The translations under genes and the position numbers were made by a program. Shown here piece by piece: positions 15,692 to 25,148 of a stretch of DNA of 64,000 nt. This stretch comes from Acidobacteriota bacterium (lineage in GTDB: Bacteria; Acidobacteriota; Vicinamibacteria; Vicinamibacterales; SCN-69-37). Below the pieces are notes generated by a model. The model saw only the letters and a list, made by a program, of their open reading frames with translations. It was not told the DNA's origin and searched no databases. Every line of letters starts with the position of its first letter. The first letter of the stretch is position 1. The stretch lies in the NCBI GenBank assembly GCA_020853395.1, contig JADYYY010000002.1, positions 332,609 through 396,608 on the forward strand, given 5' to 3'.

Positions 15692-16936
15692 CTACACGCC
15701 GGTCAACGTGTGCCCGAGCTTGTCCTTCTTCGTCTTGAGGTACCGGCGCGAGAACTCGTTGGACGGCGGGATCTCGATCGGCAACGTCTGCACCACCGAG
15801 AGGCCGTAGCCCTCGAGCCCGACGAACTTCCGCGGATTGTTCGTCAACAGGCGCATCGTGCGCACCCCGAGGTCCCGGAGGATCTGCGCGCCGATCCCGT
15901 AGTCGCGCTGGTCGGCCTTGAAGCCGAGCCGCTCGTTGGCCTCGACCGTGTCGAGCCCCTGGTCCTGCAGCTCGTACGCGCGGAGCTTGTTGGCGAGGCC
16001 GATGCCCCGCCCCTCCTGATGGAGGTACAGCAGCACGCCCCGCCCCTCGGCGGCGATCCGCTTCATCGCCGCGTGCAGTTGGGGCCCGCAGTCGCAGCGC
16101 AGCGATCCGAAGACGTCCCCTGTCAGACACTTGGAGTGGACGCGGACCATGACGTCATCGCCGTCGGCGATATCGCCCCGGACGAGCGCGACGTGCGACT
16201 CGCCGTCGATCGCGCTCTCATAGCCGTAGACGGTGAACGGGCCGTAATCGGTGGGCAGTTGCGCGACCGCCACGCGACGCACCTGGCGCTCGGTCCTGAT
16301 CCGGTATCGGATCAGATCGGCGATCGTGATCATCGGCAGGCCGTGCTTGCGGCCGAACTTGGTCAGCTCGGGCACGCGCGCCATCGTGCCGTCGTCGTTC
16401 ATGATTTCGCAGATGACGCCGGCAGGTTCGAGGCCGGCGATGCGCGCGAGGTCGACGGCCGCCTCGGTGTGGCCGCTGCGCACGAGCACGCCGCCGGCGC
16501 GCGCGCGCAGCGGGAAGACGTGCCCGGGCCTGGCCAGATCGCGCGAGGTCGTCTCGGGCGCGATCGCGGCCTGGATCGTCCGCGCGCGATCGGCCGCCGA
16601 GATGCCGGTGCTCGTGCCTTCACGCGCGTCGATCGAGACGCAGAACGCCGTATCGCGCCGCGTGGAGTGCGCGGCGGCTTCGAGCGGGATCTCGAGCTGG
16701 TCGAGCCGTTCGCCCGGCATCGCCAGACAGATCAGCCCGCGCCCGAACCTCGCCATGAAGTTGACGGCCTCCGGCGTGACCTTGGAGGCCGCCATCGTCA
16801 GATCCCCCTCGTTCTCGCGATCCTCGTCGTCGACGACGATGATGATCTGGCCGTTGCGGAGGGCGTCGATCGCCGCGTCCACGGTGGCGAACGAGGCGCG
16901 GCGCGGGCGGCGGGCGAGTTTCAACGGGGTGCTCAT
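15692..16936 (-). CDS. ribBA: Bifunctional DHBP synthase / GTP cyclohydrolase II (RibBA)
   Basis: RibBA makes the two riboflavin precursors. The N-terminal RibB half forms dihydroxybutanone phosphate (motif [17 protein letters not shown] near 34-50, and [11 protein letters not shown]). The C-terminal RibA half opens GTP (zinc motif [18 protein letters not shown] and [17 protein letters not shown]). All key motifs are intact over 414 aa. It is the last gene of the ribD-ribE-ribBA series, overlapping the ribE stop by 4 nt. No ribH follows in the window. Confidence 0.96.
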   Translation of the reverse strand: MSTPLKLARRPRRASFATVDAAIDALRNGQIIIVVDDEDRENEGDLTMAASKVTPEAVNFMARFGRGLICLAMPGERLDQLEIPLEAAAHSTRRDTAFCVSIDAREGTSTGISAADRARTIQAAIAPETTSRDLARPGHVFPLRARAGGVLVRSGHTEAAVDLARIAGLEPAGVICEIMNDDGTMARVPELTKFGRKHGLPMITIADLIRYRIRTERQVRRVAVAQLPTDYGPFTVYGYESAIDGESHVALVRGDIADGDDVMVRVHSKCLTGDVFGSLRCDCGPQLHAAMKRIAAEGRGVLLYLHQEGRGIGLANKLRAYELQDQGLDTVEANERLGFKADQRDYGIGAQILRDLGVRTMRLLTNNPRKFVGLEGYGLSVVQTLPIEIPPSNEFSRRYLKTKKDKLGHTLTGV

Positions 16937-17562
16937 CGGGGAGGCTCCATGGCGAGCACGCCGGCGGCCGCCGGCGTCGCGGTGCTCAGCAGCCGCGCGA
17001 CGTACTTGCCGAGCACGTCGGCTTCGAGATTGACGACGTCACCACGGCTCGCCTGCTGCAAGGCGGTGTGAGTGAACGTGAACGGCACGATCTGGATGCC
17101 GATGGCCGACGACGTCAGCGTCGCGATCGTGAGGCTGATCCCGTCGACAGCGATCGAACCTCTGGGGATCACGTAGGGCTGCAGCGGCGCCGGGACGTCG
17201 ATGTCGAGCCAGAAGCCGTCGCCGTCGGGCCTGAGCGCGGCAATCCGGCCGGTGGCGTCGACGTGGCCGAGCACGAAGTGCCCTCCGAGGCGCGCGTCCG
17301 CTCGCAGCGGCCGCTCCAGGTTGACCAGCCGGCCCGCAGTCAACCGATCGAGCGACGTGACTTCGAGCGTCTGCCGCGATACGTCAGCGCAGAACCCCGC
17401 GTCGTCCACGTCGGTCGCGGTGAGACAGACGCCGTTCACGGCGATGCTGTCGCCGGGACGCAGGTCCGCTGCGAGCGCGGTCGCAATCCGCAGCCTGCGG
17501 CCGCGCGACGTGCCGTCGCTGCGCTCGACCCGTCCAATCGCTTCAATCAGTCCCGTGAACAT
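16933..17562 (-). CDS. ribE: Riboflavin synthase (alpha subunit)
   Basis: This enzyme converts two molecules of 6,7-dimethyl-8-ribityllumazine to riboflavin. The 209-aa product has two similar lumazine-binding barrels: [13 protein letters not shown]...[13 protein letters not shown]...[15 protein letters not shown] and GHVDATG...[13 protein letters not shown]. The ATG at 17562 gives the standard MFTGLIE N-terminus and overlaps the ribD 3' end by 20 nt. Confidence 0.96.
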   Translation of the reverse strand: MFTGLIEAIGRVERSDGTSRGRRLRIATALAADLRPGDSIAVNGVCLTATDVDDAGFCADVSRQTLEVTSLDRLTAGRLVNLERPLRADARLGGHFVLGHVDATGRIAALRPDGDGFWLDIDVPAPLQPYVIPRGSIAVDGISLTIATLTSSAIGIQIVPFTFTHTALQQASRGDVVNLEADVLGKYVARLLSTATPAAAGVLAMEPPR

Positions 17563-18616
17563 CCGTTTCCACCAGCAGGTCGGGCCCGAGACGGCGGGAA
17601 CGCGACGCGGGAAGGTCCGGCAGTCCGTTCGGCACGCCATGGTCGAGGACAACGGGCGTCCTGACGACCTGCACTCGATCGACGAGCCCCGCCTGCCACA
17701 GAGCACGATGCAAACGAGGGCCGCCTTCGACCAGGAGCGACACGACGTCGCGCGCCGCGAGACGCCCGAGCACGGTCCCGAGATCGACCGTGTCGAAGGG
17801 CTCGACCGTCACACCGGCCGAGGACAGCCGGCGAAAGTGGTCCGGCCGGCTGGCGACGGTTCGGGTGCTCACCACCATTATGACCGGCCCTGCATCCAGC
17901 GTGGCGAAGACACGGGCCGTCTCCGGCACGCGGCCGCGCCAATCGACGATCACCCGCGTCAGCGGTCGGGATCTGTAGGCCTCGCGCGCCGTCAGCACTG
18001 GATCGTCGACGAGCACCGTCCCGGCACCGACCGCGATGGCGTCCAGAGCCGCGCGCTGGCGCTGAAGGTAACGGTCGGCCTCCCGGCTCGTGAGCCCGAT
18101 GCGGCGATCCGTCCGGCCGACGAACCCGTCGGCGGACACCGCTACCTTCGCGATGACGAAGGGCCGATGTGCGGTGACCCAGGTGGCGAACGGCGCGTGC
18201 TCTCGCGTGGCCTCGTCCGCGCCAGGTCCGATCGACACGTCGACACCGTGGGCGCGCAGATACTCGAATCCGGCGCCGCGAACCCTGGGATTGGGATCGG
18301 CGATCGCCGCCACGACGCGCCGGATGCCCGCGGCGACGATCCGCGCGACGCATGGCCCCGTCCGTCCGGTGTGCGAGCACGGCTCGAGCGTGCAATAGAG
18401 CGTGGCGCCCGCGGCGGCGCCACCGGCACGCGCCAATGCGACGATCTCCGCGTGTGGCCCACCGGCCGGCTTCGTCGTGCCCTGGCCGACGACGATGCCC
18501 TCTGGGGAGACGATCACGGCGCCGACGTTGGGATTCGGCGTGGTCCGGCCGCGGCCGCGCTCGCCCAGCAAGAGCGCGCGCTCCATGAAGATCGCGTCGG
18601 CCGGCGCGATCACCAC
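17543..18616 (-). CDS. ribD: Bifunctional riboflavin deaminase/reductase RibD
   Basis: RibD deaminates and then reduces the pyrimidine intermediate of riboflavin synthesis. The 357-aa product has the deaminase zinc motifs PHAEIVAL and CTLEPCSHTGRTGPC in the first half, with NPNVGAVIV. The second half is a DHFR-like reductase (IAKVAVSADGFVGR, ITSREAD-like LTSREAD, VEGGPRLHRALW). It overlaps ftsY by 7 nt and ribE by 20 nt. Confidence 0.95.
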   Translation of the reverse strand: MVIAPADAIFMERALLLGERGRGRTTPNPNVGAVIVSPEGIVVGQGTTKPAGGPHAEIVALARAGGAAAGATLYCTLEPCSHTGRTGPCVARIVAAGIRRVVAAIADPNPRVRGAGFEYLRAHGVDVSIGPGADEATREHAPFATWVTAHRPFVIAKVAVSADGFVGRTDRRIGLTSREADRYLQRQRAALDAIAVGAGTVLVDDPVLTAREAYRSRPLTRVIVDWRGRVPETARVFATLDAGPVIMVVSTRTVASRPDHFRRLSSAGVTVEPFDTVDLGTVLGRLAARDVVSLLVEGGPRLHRALWQAGLVDRVQVVRTPVVLDHGVPNGLPDLPASRSRRLGPDLLVETDVHGTD

Positions 18617-19548
18617 GTCTCGCTGAACAGCGCCTCCACGTACGCGGCCGCATCGAACGGCGCGAGATCGTCGATCCCCTCGCCCACGCCGACGTACCGG
18701 ATCGGCAGCTTCAACTCGTGCGCGATCGCGATCGCGACGCCGCCCTTGGCGGTGCCGTCGAGCTTGGTCAACACGATCCCGGTGGCGCCGCTCGCCGCCT
18801 GGAACTCACGGGCCTGCACGAGCCCGTTCTGCCCGACGGTGGCATCGAGCACGAGGAGCACCTCGTGCGGTGCGCCGGGCAGCTCGCGGCCGACCACCCG
18901 CCGAATCTTGTCCAGCTCGGCCATCAGATTGGATCGCGTGTGGAGGCGGCCGGCGGTATCGACCAAGAGCACGTCGATGCCCCGCGCCTTGGCCGCCGTC
19001 ACCGCGTCGAACGTGACGGCCGCCGGATCGGCGCCGGCCTGGGCGCGGATGAGACCGACGCCCGCGCGCTCCGTCCAGATCGCCAACTGCTCCACCGCCG
19101 CGGCCCTGAACGTGTCGGCCGCGCAGACCATCACCGACTGGCCGCGGTTCTTGTAGTAGTTCGCGAGCTTGCCGATGCTGGTCGTCTTGCCCGTACCGTT
19201 GACGCCGACGACGAGGACGACGTGCGGGCGCGCGTTCGCGTCTGGCGTCTGCGGCACATCGGAGAGCATGCGCAGGATCACGCGTTGCACGCGGTCGCGC
19301 ACGGCGCCGCTTCGATCGCGCTTCACCTCGTCGACGATCCGTTCGGTCGCAGGCAGTCCGACGTCCGCGATCAGCAGCGCGTCTTCGAGCGCCTCGATCG
19401 TGTCGATCTCGGCCGGCCGGCCGCGCGAGGGCGTCCCGCGCGCCGGCGCCGCGGCTGTGCCGGCCTCCTCGGCCGGCCCGAGGCGTTCCCTGATCTGCTG
19501 CGCGGTCTTCGCGAGACCGGCGCGAATGCGCGACAGAAACGACGCCAT
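18610..19548 (-). CDS. ftsY: SRP receptor GTPase FtsY
   Basis: FtsY is the membrane-docking GTPase for the Ffh-ribosome complex. The 312-aa product has a short N-terminal region (MASFLSRIRAGLAKTAQQIRERL), the NG core with GVNGTGKTTSIGKLA, ADTFRAAAVEQL, DTAGRLHTRSNLM and TKLDGTAKGG, and ends SETW. The acidic A domain of E. coli FtsY is absent, as in many bacteria. The start codon overlaps the gpsA stop (TGATG). Confidence 0.96.
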   Translation of the reverse strand: MASFLSRIRAGLAKTAQQIRERLGPAEEAGTAAAPARGTPSRGRPAEIDTIEALEDALLIADVGLPATERIVDEVKRDRSGAVRDRVQRVILRMLSDVPQTPDANARPHVVLVVGVNGTGKTTSIGKLANYYKNRGQSVMVCAADTFRAAAVEQLAIWTERAGVGLIRAQAGADPAAVTFDAVTAAKARGIDVLLVDTAGRLHTRSNLMAELDKIRRVVGRELPGAPHEVLLVLDATVGQNGLVQAREFQAASGATGIVLTKLDGTAKGGVAIAIAHELKLPIRYVGVGEGIDDLAPFDAAAYVEALFSETW

Positions 19549-20570
19549 CAGGCGGCTCCGTCCCGTTCGCCGCGCTGGCGACGGAGCATGAGGCGGCCGA
19601 CGGCGTCCATCGCCGTCTGCCGGCCGGCGAGCACCTCCGCCATCTCGCACGCGATGGGCAGTTCCACCCCGCGCCGCTCGGCCAACGCCAGCGCGGCGGC
19701 CGTCGTGTTCACCCCTTCGGCCACCATCCGGGTGCTCGCGAGAATCTCGGCGAGCGGCCGGCCGCAGCCGAGCTCGACGCCCACGTGGCGATTCCGGCTG
19801 AGCGCCCCGGTGCACGTGAGGACGAGGTCGCCGAGGCCGCTCAGCCCCGCGAGCGTCTCGCGGCGCGCGCCCATGGCGCACGCCAGCCGCGAGATCTCGG
19901 CAAGCCCGCGCGTGACGAGCGCGGCGAGCGCGTTGTGCCCGAGCGCCGCCGACTCGACGACGCCGGCCGCAATCGCGATGATGTTCTTCAGCGCCGCTCC
20001 CACCTCCACGCCCGTGACGTCGTCCGATCCGTAGAGCCTGAAGTACGAACTTCGAAACTCCTCCTGCACGGCGCCGACGGCGTCCGCGTCGGTCGAGGCG
20101 GCCACGAGCGCGGTCGGAAGACCGCGCGCGACCTCGGACGCGAAGCTCGGTCCCGAAAGAACGACGACGGGGTGCCGGCCGGCTGTCTCCTCGGCGACCA
20201 CGTCGGACATCCGCTCGAACGTCTCGGGCTCGAGTCCCTTGACCGCGCTGACGAGGACGGCGCCGTTCGGAATGGCCGGAGCCGCCGACCGGACGACCGC
20301 GCGCAGGCCGTGCGACGGCACGGCGAAGATCACGAACCGCGCGCCGGCGAGCGCGCGTGCGAGGTCCGCGTCCGGACGGAGCGTGTCGGGAAAGCTGACG
20401 TCAGGTAAGTAGGTCGGGTTCGCCCGGCGCGACGCCATCTCGGCGACCAGGTGCGGATCGCGTCCCCAGAGACGCACGTCGTAGCCCGACGTGCCCAGGT
20501 GCACGGCGAGCGCGCTTCCCCAACTGCCGGCGCCCACCACCGTCGCGCGATGGCTCGAGTCCAAAGGCAT
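19548..20570 (-). CDS. gpsA: Glycerol-3-phosphate dehydrogenase GpsA
   Basis: GpsA reduces dihydroxyacetone phosphate to sn-glycerol-3-phosphate for phospholipid synthesis. The 340-aa product starts with the NAD(P) Rossmann motif VVGAGSWGSALAVHL. It carries SGPSFASEVARGLPTA, the catalytic-Lys segment GAALKNIIAIAAG, and LAGLSGLGDLVLTC. With pgpA in the same operon it covers two steps of phosphatidylglycerol synthesis. Confidence 0.96.
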   Translation of the reverse strand: MPLDSSHRATVVGAGSWGSALAVHLGTSGYDVRLWGRDPHLVAEMASRRANPTYLPDVSFPDTLRPDADLARALAGARFVIFAVPSHGLRAVVRSAAPAIPNGAVLVSAVKGLEPETFERMSDVVAEETAGRHPVVVLSGPSFASEVARGLPTALVAASTDADAVGAVQEEFRSSYFRLYGSDDVTGVEVGAALKNIIAIAAGVVESAALGHNALAALVTRGLAEISRLACAMGARRETLAGLSGLGDLVLTCTGALSRNRHVGVELGCGRPLAEILASTRMVAEGVNTTAAALALAERRGVELPIACEMAEVLAGRQTAMDAVGRLMLRRQRGERDGAA

Positions 20571-20597
20571 GCTGCCCCATTCTAGACCCCGCTCGTT

Positions 20598-21866
20598 TCA
20601 GGCCTGCTGGAGCGACTGCCGCACCATCTCGAGCGCGGCCGACGTCGCGTGGCGACGAATGGCGTCACGATCGCCGGGAAAGGCGTGAGTCCTCGCGAGC
20701 GGATCGCCGCCGGCCGACGTGGCCAGGGCGACGACGACGGTGCCGACCGGTTTCTCGGCGGTGCCACCCGCCGGGCCGGCGACGCCGGTGATTGCCACGC
20801 CGACGTCCACGCCGAGCGCCGCGATCACGCCGCTGGCCATCGCGCGCGCCACCGGCTCGCTCACGGCACCATGCGCGTCGATGAGCGTACGCGGCACGCC
20901 GAGCTGCGCAACCTTGACGTCGTTGGCGTAGGCCACGATGCCGCCGACGACCCAGGCCGAGCTGCCCGGCACCTCTGTCAACCGTCCCAGGAGCGTGCCG
21001 CCGGTGCACGACTCGGCAGCGCCGATACGCCACCCGCGGCGCCGGAGCGCCTCGCCGACCACCGCTTCGAGCGTCCGGCCGTCGGTGCTGAAGACACACG
21101 GTCCGAGTGCGGCGACGAGCGCGGCGACGCCCTCGTCGAGGCGGCGACCGAGCCGATCGACGTCTGCGCCCGCGGCCGAGAGATTCAACTCGATCTGCCC
21201 CGGCGTCGCGAGAATGGTCGTCGTGATCTCGACCTCTTCGTCTCCGAGCGCCGAGTAGATCGGATGCGTGATCTCCTCCACTTGTGACTCGGACCGGCCT
21301 GTCGTCTTGATCGCGCGGCGCAGCACGCGGCGTCCGCCCGTCCGCTGCTCGAGCCACGACCGCAGCTCGGCCTCGAACATCGGCTTCAGCTCGCGGGGCG
21401 GTCCTGGAAGGAGCACGACCAGCCGATCGTCTGCGTCGAGCAGCAGCCCCGGTGCGGTGCCGTTCGGATTCGGAAGCACGCGCGCACCGCGCGGCACCTG
21501 TGCCTGCCGGCGGTTGATCTCGGGCATGCGGACCCCGCGCCGATCGAACCGCGCGCGGATAGCGGCGAGGATGGCCGCGTCTTCGTCGAGCGGCCGGCCG
21601 AGCACCTCTGCGACCGCCTCTTTCGTGACGTCGTCGGCGGTCGGTCCCAGGCCGCCCGTCGTGATGACGAGATCGACCCTGGCGAGCGCCCCCCGGAGGA
21701 TCGTCGCCAGCTCGGCGCGATCGTCGCGGACGATCGCTTTCGCACGAACCTCGATCCCGAGCTCGTTGAGCTGGCCGGTCAGGAACAGCGAGTTGGTGTC
21801 GATGCGGTGCGGCGTCAGCATCTCGGTGCCGACCGCGATGATCTCCGCCGTGCGGACGAGCGCCAT
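20598..21866 (-). CDS. cinA: CinA: NMN amidohydrolase / nucleotide-binding protein
   Basis: CinA proteins recycle pyridine nucleotides; the C-terminal PncC domain deamidates NMN. The 422-aa product has the N-terminal MoaB/COG1058 domain (IIAVGTEMLTPHRIDTNS, TTGGLGPTADDVTKEAVA). Its C-terminal PncC domain carries ESCTGGTLLGRLTEVPGSS and VAITGVAGPAGGTAEKPVGTV. Both domains are complete. The ATG at 21866 overlaps the pgpA stop. Confidence 0.95.
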   Translation of the reverse strand: MALVRTAEIIAVGTEMLTPHRIDTNSLFLTGQLNELGIEVRAKAIVRDDRAELATILRGALARVDLVITTGGLGPTADDVTKEAVAEVLGRPLDEDAAILAAIRARFDRRGVRMPEINRRQAQVPRGARVLPNPNGTAPGLLLDADDRLVVLLPGPPRELKPMFEAELRSWLEQRTGGRRVLRRAIKTTGRSESQVEEITHPIYSALGDEEVEITTTILATPGQIELNLSAAGADVDRLGRRLDEGVAALVAALGPCVFSTDGRTLEAVVGEALRRRGWRIGAAESCTGGTLLGRLTEVPGSSAWVVGGIVAYANDVKVAQLGVPRTLIDAHGAVSEPVARAMASGVIAALGVDVGVAITGVAGPAGGTAEKPVGTVVVALATSAGGDPLARTHAFPGDRDAIRRHATSAALEMVRQSLQQA

Positions 21867-22324
21867 CACGCGACCCCGAGGGCCAGGTACGAGACGCCCC
21901 GCAGCAGCACCCACCCGAGCGCACCAGCGGCCAGGTCGTCGGCCATGATCCCCCACCCGCCGGGCAGCGCTTCCAGGCGGCGCACCGGCCACGGTTTGAC
22001 GATGTCGAACAGTCGGAAGACGAGGAATCCCAGGATGGCTCCGGCGGCGCCGACGCCGAGCAGCAGCACGGTCACCAGTTGCCCGGCGACTTCGTCGATG
22101 ACGACCTGGCCGGGATCCTTTCGCCGGAAGTGCAGCGCCGCGCGGCTGGCCGCCCACACGCCTGCCGCGCAGACGACGATCACGAGCGTCACCTGGGCGG
22201 GCGCGCTCCAGTGTCGAGTGAACCAGTAGAGAGCGATGCCGACCGCGGATCCAGCGGTGCCGGGCGCGACGGGGACGAAGCCTGCGCCGCCGGCGGTCGC
22301 GATCAGGACCGCCAGCCGCGTCAT
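21866..22324 (-). CDS. pgpA: Phosphatidylglycerophosphatase A
   Basis: PgpA dephosphorylates phosphatidylglycerophosphate in the inner membrane. The 152-aa product has the PgpA motifs GAGFVPVAPGTAGSAVG, VIDEVAGQLVT and the FRLFDIVKPWPVRRLEALPGGWGIMADDLAAG block, with about four hydrophobic helices. The ATG at 22324 starts the family N-terminus and overlaps the RDD gene stop by 4 nt. Confidence 0.93.
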   Translation of the reverse strand: MTRLAVLIATAGGAGFVPVAPGTAGSAVGIALYWFTRHWSAPAQVTLVIVVCAAGVWAASRAALHFRRKDPGQVVIDEVAGQLVTVLLLGVGAAGAILGFLVFRLFDIVKPWPVRRLEALPGGWGIMADDLAAGALGWVLLRGVSYLALGVA

Positions 22325-23304
22325 GCGCGCACGACGCGCGTGTGCGTCAGCCGATCGTGCAGCGCGCGTTCGTCGCCGATCAGCGCCGGGATGAAACCCA
22401 CTCCGAAGAGCAGGACCGACGGCAACGTCAGCACCGCCCGGAAGGCAGCCTGCCTCGTGCTCACCGCCGAGACCGTGTCTTCCTCCTCGCTCACCACGCG
22501 GATGCCGAACGCCATCTTTCCGAGCGTCTGCCCGCCGAACGCGGTGAACATCAAGAGGTATCCCGCGCCCACGAGCAGGAGGAATGCCGCCGTCGGCGCG
22601 ATCGGCAGCACGGACACGCGCGCAAGGGTCAGATCGCACCATCGCAGCGTGATCCACACGACGGCCGACGCCATCGTGCCGAGCAACAGCGCGTCCACGG
22701 CGGCCGCGGCAGCTCGCGCCCCCGCGCCCACCTTCCGTTCACCGGCGATGTCGGCCGAGCCCTCAGCGTACGCGGATCCGGAATCGGCCCGGTGCTCGAG
22801 ACGCTGCAAGTCTTCGAGCAGATCGCGGTCGAACGGCCCGAGCTTCTTCATCTCGGACGGCGTCGGCGTCGATCGCGGACGCTGCACCGCGTCGGCTGCC
22901 TTTCGCCGCACGGCGAGCGGTGGACGAGGATCGTTCGGGACCTTGACGAGCGGCTCCTCGCGCTGGACAGCCGGTTCCGACTCTTTGGCCGTGAGGGCCT
23001 TGACGAACAGCGGCAACTCCGTCGTCGGGGCCGGCCTCGGCGGTGTCGGCGCGGCCGGCGGCACGGCGGCCTTGGCGGCCGGCGGAAGTGCGGCGCCGCT
23101 CACGGCTCGATCGGACGTCGGTTCGTCGAAGGACGGTTGCGCCGATGCCGGCCGAAGGTCGAGGTCGGCGAATGGTCCGTCGCCGGCCTCCGGGGCGCGA
23201 ATCAACACGTCCGACTGCTCTTCGGCCAGCGAGAAACTGAAGCCGCAGTTGCGGCAGCGCGGCTCCGGTTCAAAGCTCAGGTAGTGGCACTTCGGGCATT
23301 TCAT
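22321..23304 (-). CDS. Zinc-ribbon RDD-family membrane protein
   Basis: This 327-aa protein begins with a zinc ribbon (CPKCHYLSFEPEPRCRNCGF, residues 3-22). A long Pro/Ala-rich disordered linker to about residue 190 follows, and then an RDD domain with three hydrophobic segments (VDALLLGTMASAVVWITL, FLLLVGAGYLLMFTAF, VLTLPSVLLFGVGFIPALIG). The sequence GGQTLGKMAFGIRVV is the RDD signature. RDD proteins are inner-membrane proteins of mostly unknown function, some linked to ion transport. It overlaps the TPR gene by an ATGA. Confidence 0.9.
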   Translation of the reverse strand: MKCPKCHYLSFEPEPRCRNCGFSFSLAEEQSDVLIRAPEAGDGPFADLDLRPASAQPSFDEPTSDRAVSGAALPPAAKAAVPPAAPTPPRPAPTTELPLFVKALTAKESEPAVQREEPLVKVPNDPRPPLAVRRKAADAVQRPRSTPTPSEMKKLGPFDRDLLEDLQRLEHRADSGSAYAEGSADIAGERKVGAGARAAAAAVDALLLGTMASAVVWITLRWCDLTLARVSVLPIAPTAAFLLLVGAGYLLMFTAFGGQTLGKMAFGIRVVSEEEDTVSAVSTRQAAFRAVLTLPSVLLFGVGFIPALIGDERALHDRLTHTRVVRA

Positions 23305-24086
23305 GGGCGTCGTGATTCGGCGGAGTCGTCGCCACGTCCGGTGGCGAGCAGCAACTGCTGGATCTCGGTCCTCAGCCGGTCTGCATCCGGCCGGGCGGGG
23401 CCATCGGCGTCGACGCGGTCGAGCGCGCGCAACGCGTCGGCCAGCCGCCCCCGCGAGTACAGGGTCCGCGCACGCACGAGCGCGACGTCCGACGTGGAAA
23501 GCACCGGCAGGGCCGCCGGCCTCGTCGCCGCCGCGAGCGGCAGGGTCGCGGACTCGTTCGCGAACCATCCCCGCGCGCGCGACACGGCCAGCCATCCCAG
23601 CACCAGCACGCCGGCGCCCGCCGCGATCATCGCGGCGGCGGCGGCACGCGACGGCCGCCGGCGGACCGGCACCGCGTCCACGACCGCGAGCCGAGGCCGA
23701 TCGGCCGGAGGCCGCGCGCGCTCCATCCGCTCGAGCCGCGCGCGAAGCTCGGCGGCGCGGTCGTCGTCGCCGGCGGCGGCGACCGCGCGATCGAGCAGAT
23801 CCCGCGCCGCAACGGTCTTCCCTTCCGCAAGCAGATCCTGCGACGCCTGGATCATCTCGTCCGCTCGCCGCTGCCGCTCGGCCACCGCCGTACGCGCGCG
23901 ATCGATGTAGGCACGGGCTCGCGCGTGCGATCGGTCCAGGAACAGCACGCGCGTCCAGAGATGGATGGCGTCTTCGTAGCGGCCCGCGATGTACTGATCC
24001 AGGCCCTCGACGAGCAGTGCCTCGGTCCGGCTGTCGCGGTCGGCAGCCTCGACGAAGGGCGACTCGAGGCGACGGAGATCGGGCAT
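23301..24086 (-). CDS. TPR-type protein with one membrane helix
   Basis: This 261-aa protein has N-terminal tetratricopeptide-like repeats (EGLDQYIAGRYEDAIHLWTRVLFLDRSHARARAYIDRARTA in outline, then LLAEGKTVAARDLLDRAV). A basic linker and a transmembrane helix near residues 149-169 follow, and a C-terminal part with a further repeat (ARTLYSRGRLADALRALDRV) ends it. It is probably a scaffold anchored in the inner membrane. It is the first gene of the nine-gene minus-strand operon; the ATG at 24086 lies 16 bases after a TATAAT. Confidence 0.85.
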   Translation of the reverse strand: MPDLRRLESPFVEAADRDSRTEALLVEGLDQYIAGRYEDAIHLWTRVLFLDRSHARARAYIDRARTAVAERQRRADEMIQASQDLLAEGKTVAARDLLDRAVAAAGDDDRAAELRARLERMERARPPADRPRLAVVDAVPVRRRPSRAAAAAMIAAGAGVLVLGWLAVSRARGWFANESATLPLAAATRPAALPVLSTSDVALVRARTLYSRGRLADALRALDRVDADGPARPDADRLRTEIQQLLLATGRGDDSAESRRP

Positions 24087-24102
24087 GCGCAGTGGTGAGC
24101 GG

Positions 24103-24108
24103 ATTATA
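24103..24108 (-). promoter_or_regulatory. -10 box of the TPR-to-ribBA operon
   Basis: A perfect TATAAT on the minus strand lies 16 bases before the first start codon, predicting a leader of about nine bases. I see no convincing -35. Confidence 0.55.
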
Positions 24109-24157
24109 CCGGCCCGCGGCCTTCGGTACAAGCCGTCCGCCGCTCGCGCGCGGCCCT

Positions 24158-25111
24158 GTGGTAGAACTCACGCCGGTGACGTGCGTCGAATCCGTCCCCA
24201 ACGTCAGCGAGGGTCGCGATCGCGCGGCGATCGAGGCCTGTGCCGACGCGATCCGATCGAGCGGTGCCTGTCTGCTCGACGTCAGCAGCGACGCGACCCA
24301 CCATCGAAGCGTCTTCTCGTTCGCCGGCAGCCCGGCGCAGGTGGCCGCCGCCGTGCTGGCCCTCTTCGACACCGCGGTGGCCGCGATCGATCTCCGTCGC
24401 CACACCGGGGCGCACCCGCGAGTCGGTGCCGTGGATGTCGTGCCGTTCGTCCCCATTGCCGGCGTCACGATGGCCGAGTGCGTGACGCTCGCGCGCGACG
24501 TGGCGAGAACGGTCGCGGCGCGCCATGACCTGCCGGTGTTTCTCTACGAGGCCGCCGCCTCGACGCCGGCTCGGCGCGATCTCGCCGAGATCAGACGAGG
24601 CGGGCTCGATGGTGTCGCGACGCGGCTCGGCGATCCCGCGTGGGCGCCAGACTTCGGTCCGGCCCGGCTGCATCCCTCCGCCGGCGCCGCGGTCATCGGC
24701 GCACGCGCACCGCTCATCGCGTTCAACGTGCAGCTCGCGTCGCGAGACGTCGGCGTCGCACGGCGCATCGCGCGGGCGATCCGGACGAGCTCCGGCGGGC
24801 TGCCCGCGCTGAAGGCGATGGCCGTGGATCTGCCGACGCTCGGGCTGGTGCAAGTCTCGATGAACCTCACCGACTTCATGCGGACGTCGATCGTCGACGC
24901 CTTCGACGCCGTCGCACGCGAGGCGGCACGCGCGGGCGTTCCGATCGTCGACAGCGAGATCGTCGGACTGGCCCCGGCGGCAGCACTGACCGCTGCGGTG
25001 GCTGCGCACGTCCGGCTGCGGCACGACGCCGAAACGTTCGTTCTCGAACGCCGGCTCCACGATTGCGGCATCCGCGCCGACAGCCTATCGGCCGCTTCCC
25101 GGCCGAACTAG
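24158..25111 (+). CDS. ftcD: Glutamate formimidoyltransferase
   Basis: This enzyme moves the formimino group between formimino-glutamate and tetrahydrofolate in histidine breakdown. The 317-aa product has the two family subdomains, with CVESVPNVSEGRD at the start and HTGAHPRVGAVDVVPFVPI containing the catalytic His. LIAFNVQLASRDVGVARRIA and VQVSMNLTDF follow. There is no fused cyclodeaminase domain and no hut gene near. The start is GTG at 24158, with a second GTG at 24176. Confidence 0.92.
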   Translation: MVELTPVTCVESVPNVSEGRDRAAIEACADAIRSSGACLLDVSSDATHHRSVFSFAGSPAQVAAAVLALFDTAVAAIDLRRHTGAHPRVGAVDVVPFVPIAGVTMAECVTLARDVARTVAARHDLPVFLYEAAASTPARRDLAEIRRGGLDGVATRLGDPAWAPDFGPARLHPSAGAAVIGARAPLIAFNVQLASRDVGVARRIARAIRTSSGGLPALKAMAVDLPTLGLVQVSMNLTDFMRTSIVDAFDAVAREAARAGVPIVDSEIVGLAPAAALTAAVAAHVRLRHDAETFVLERRLHDCGIRADSLSAASRPN

Positions 25112-25148
25112 CGCGCGTTCGACATCGGCACGGCGTCCCTGCGAGCCG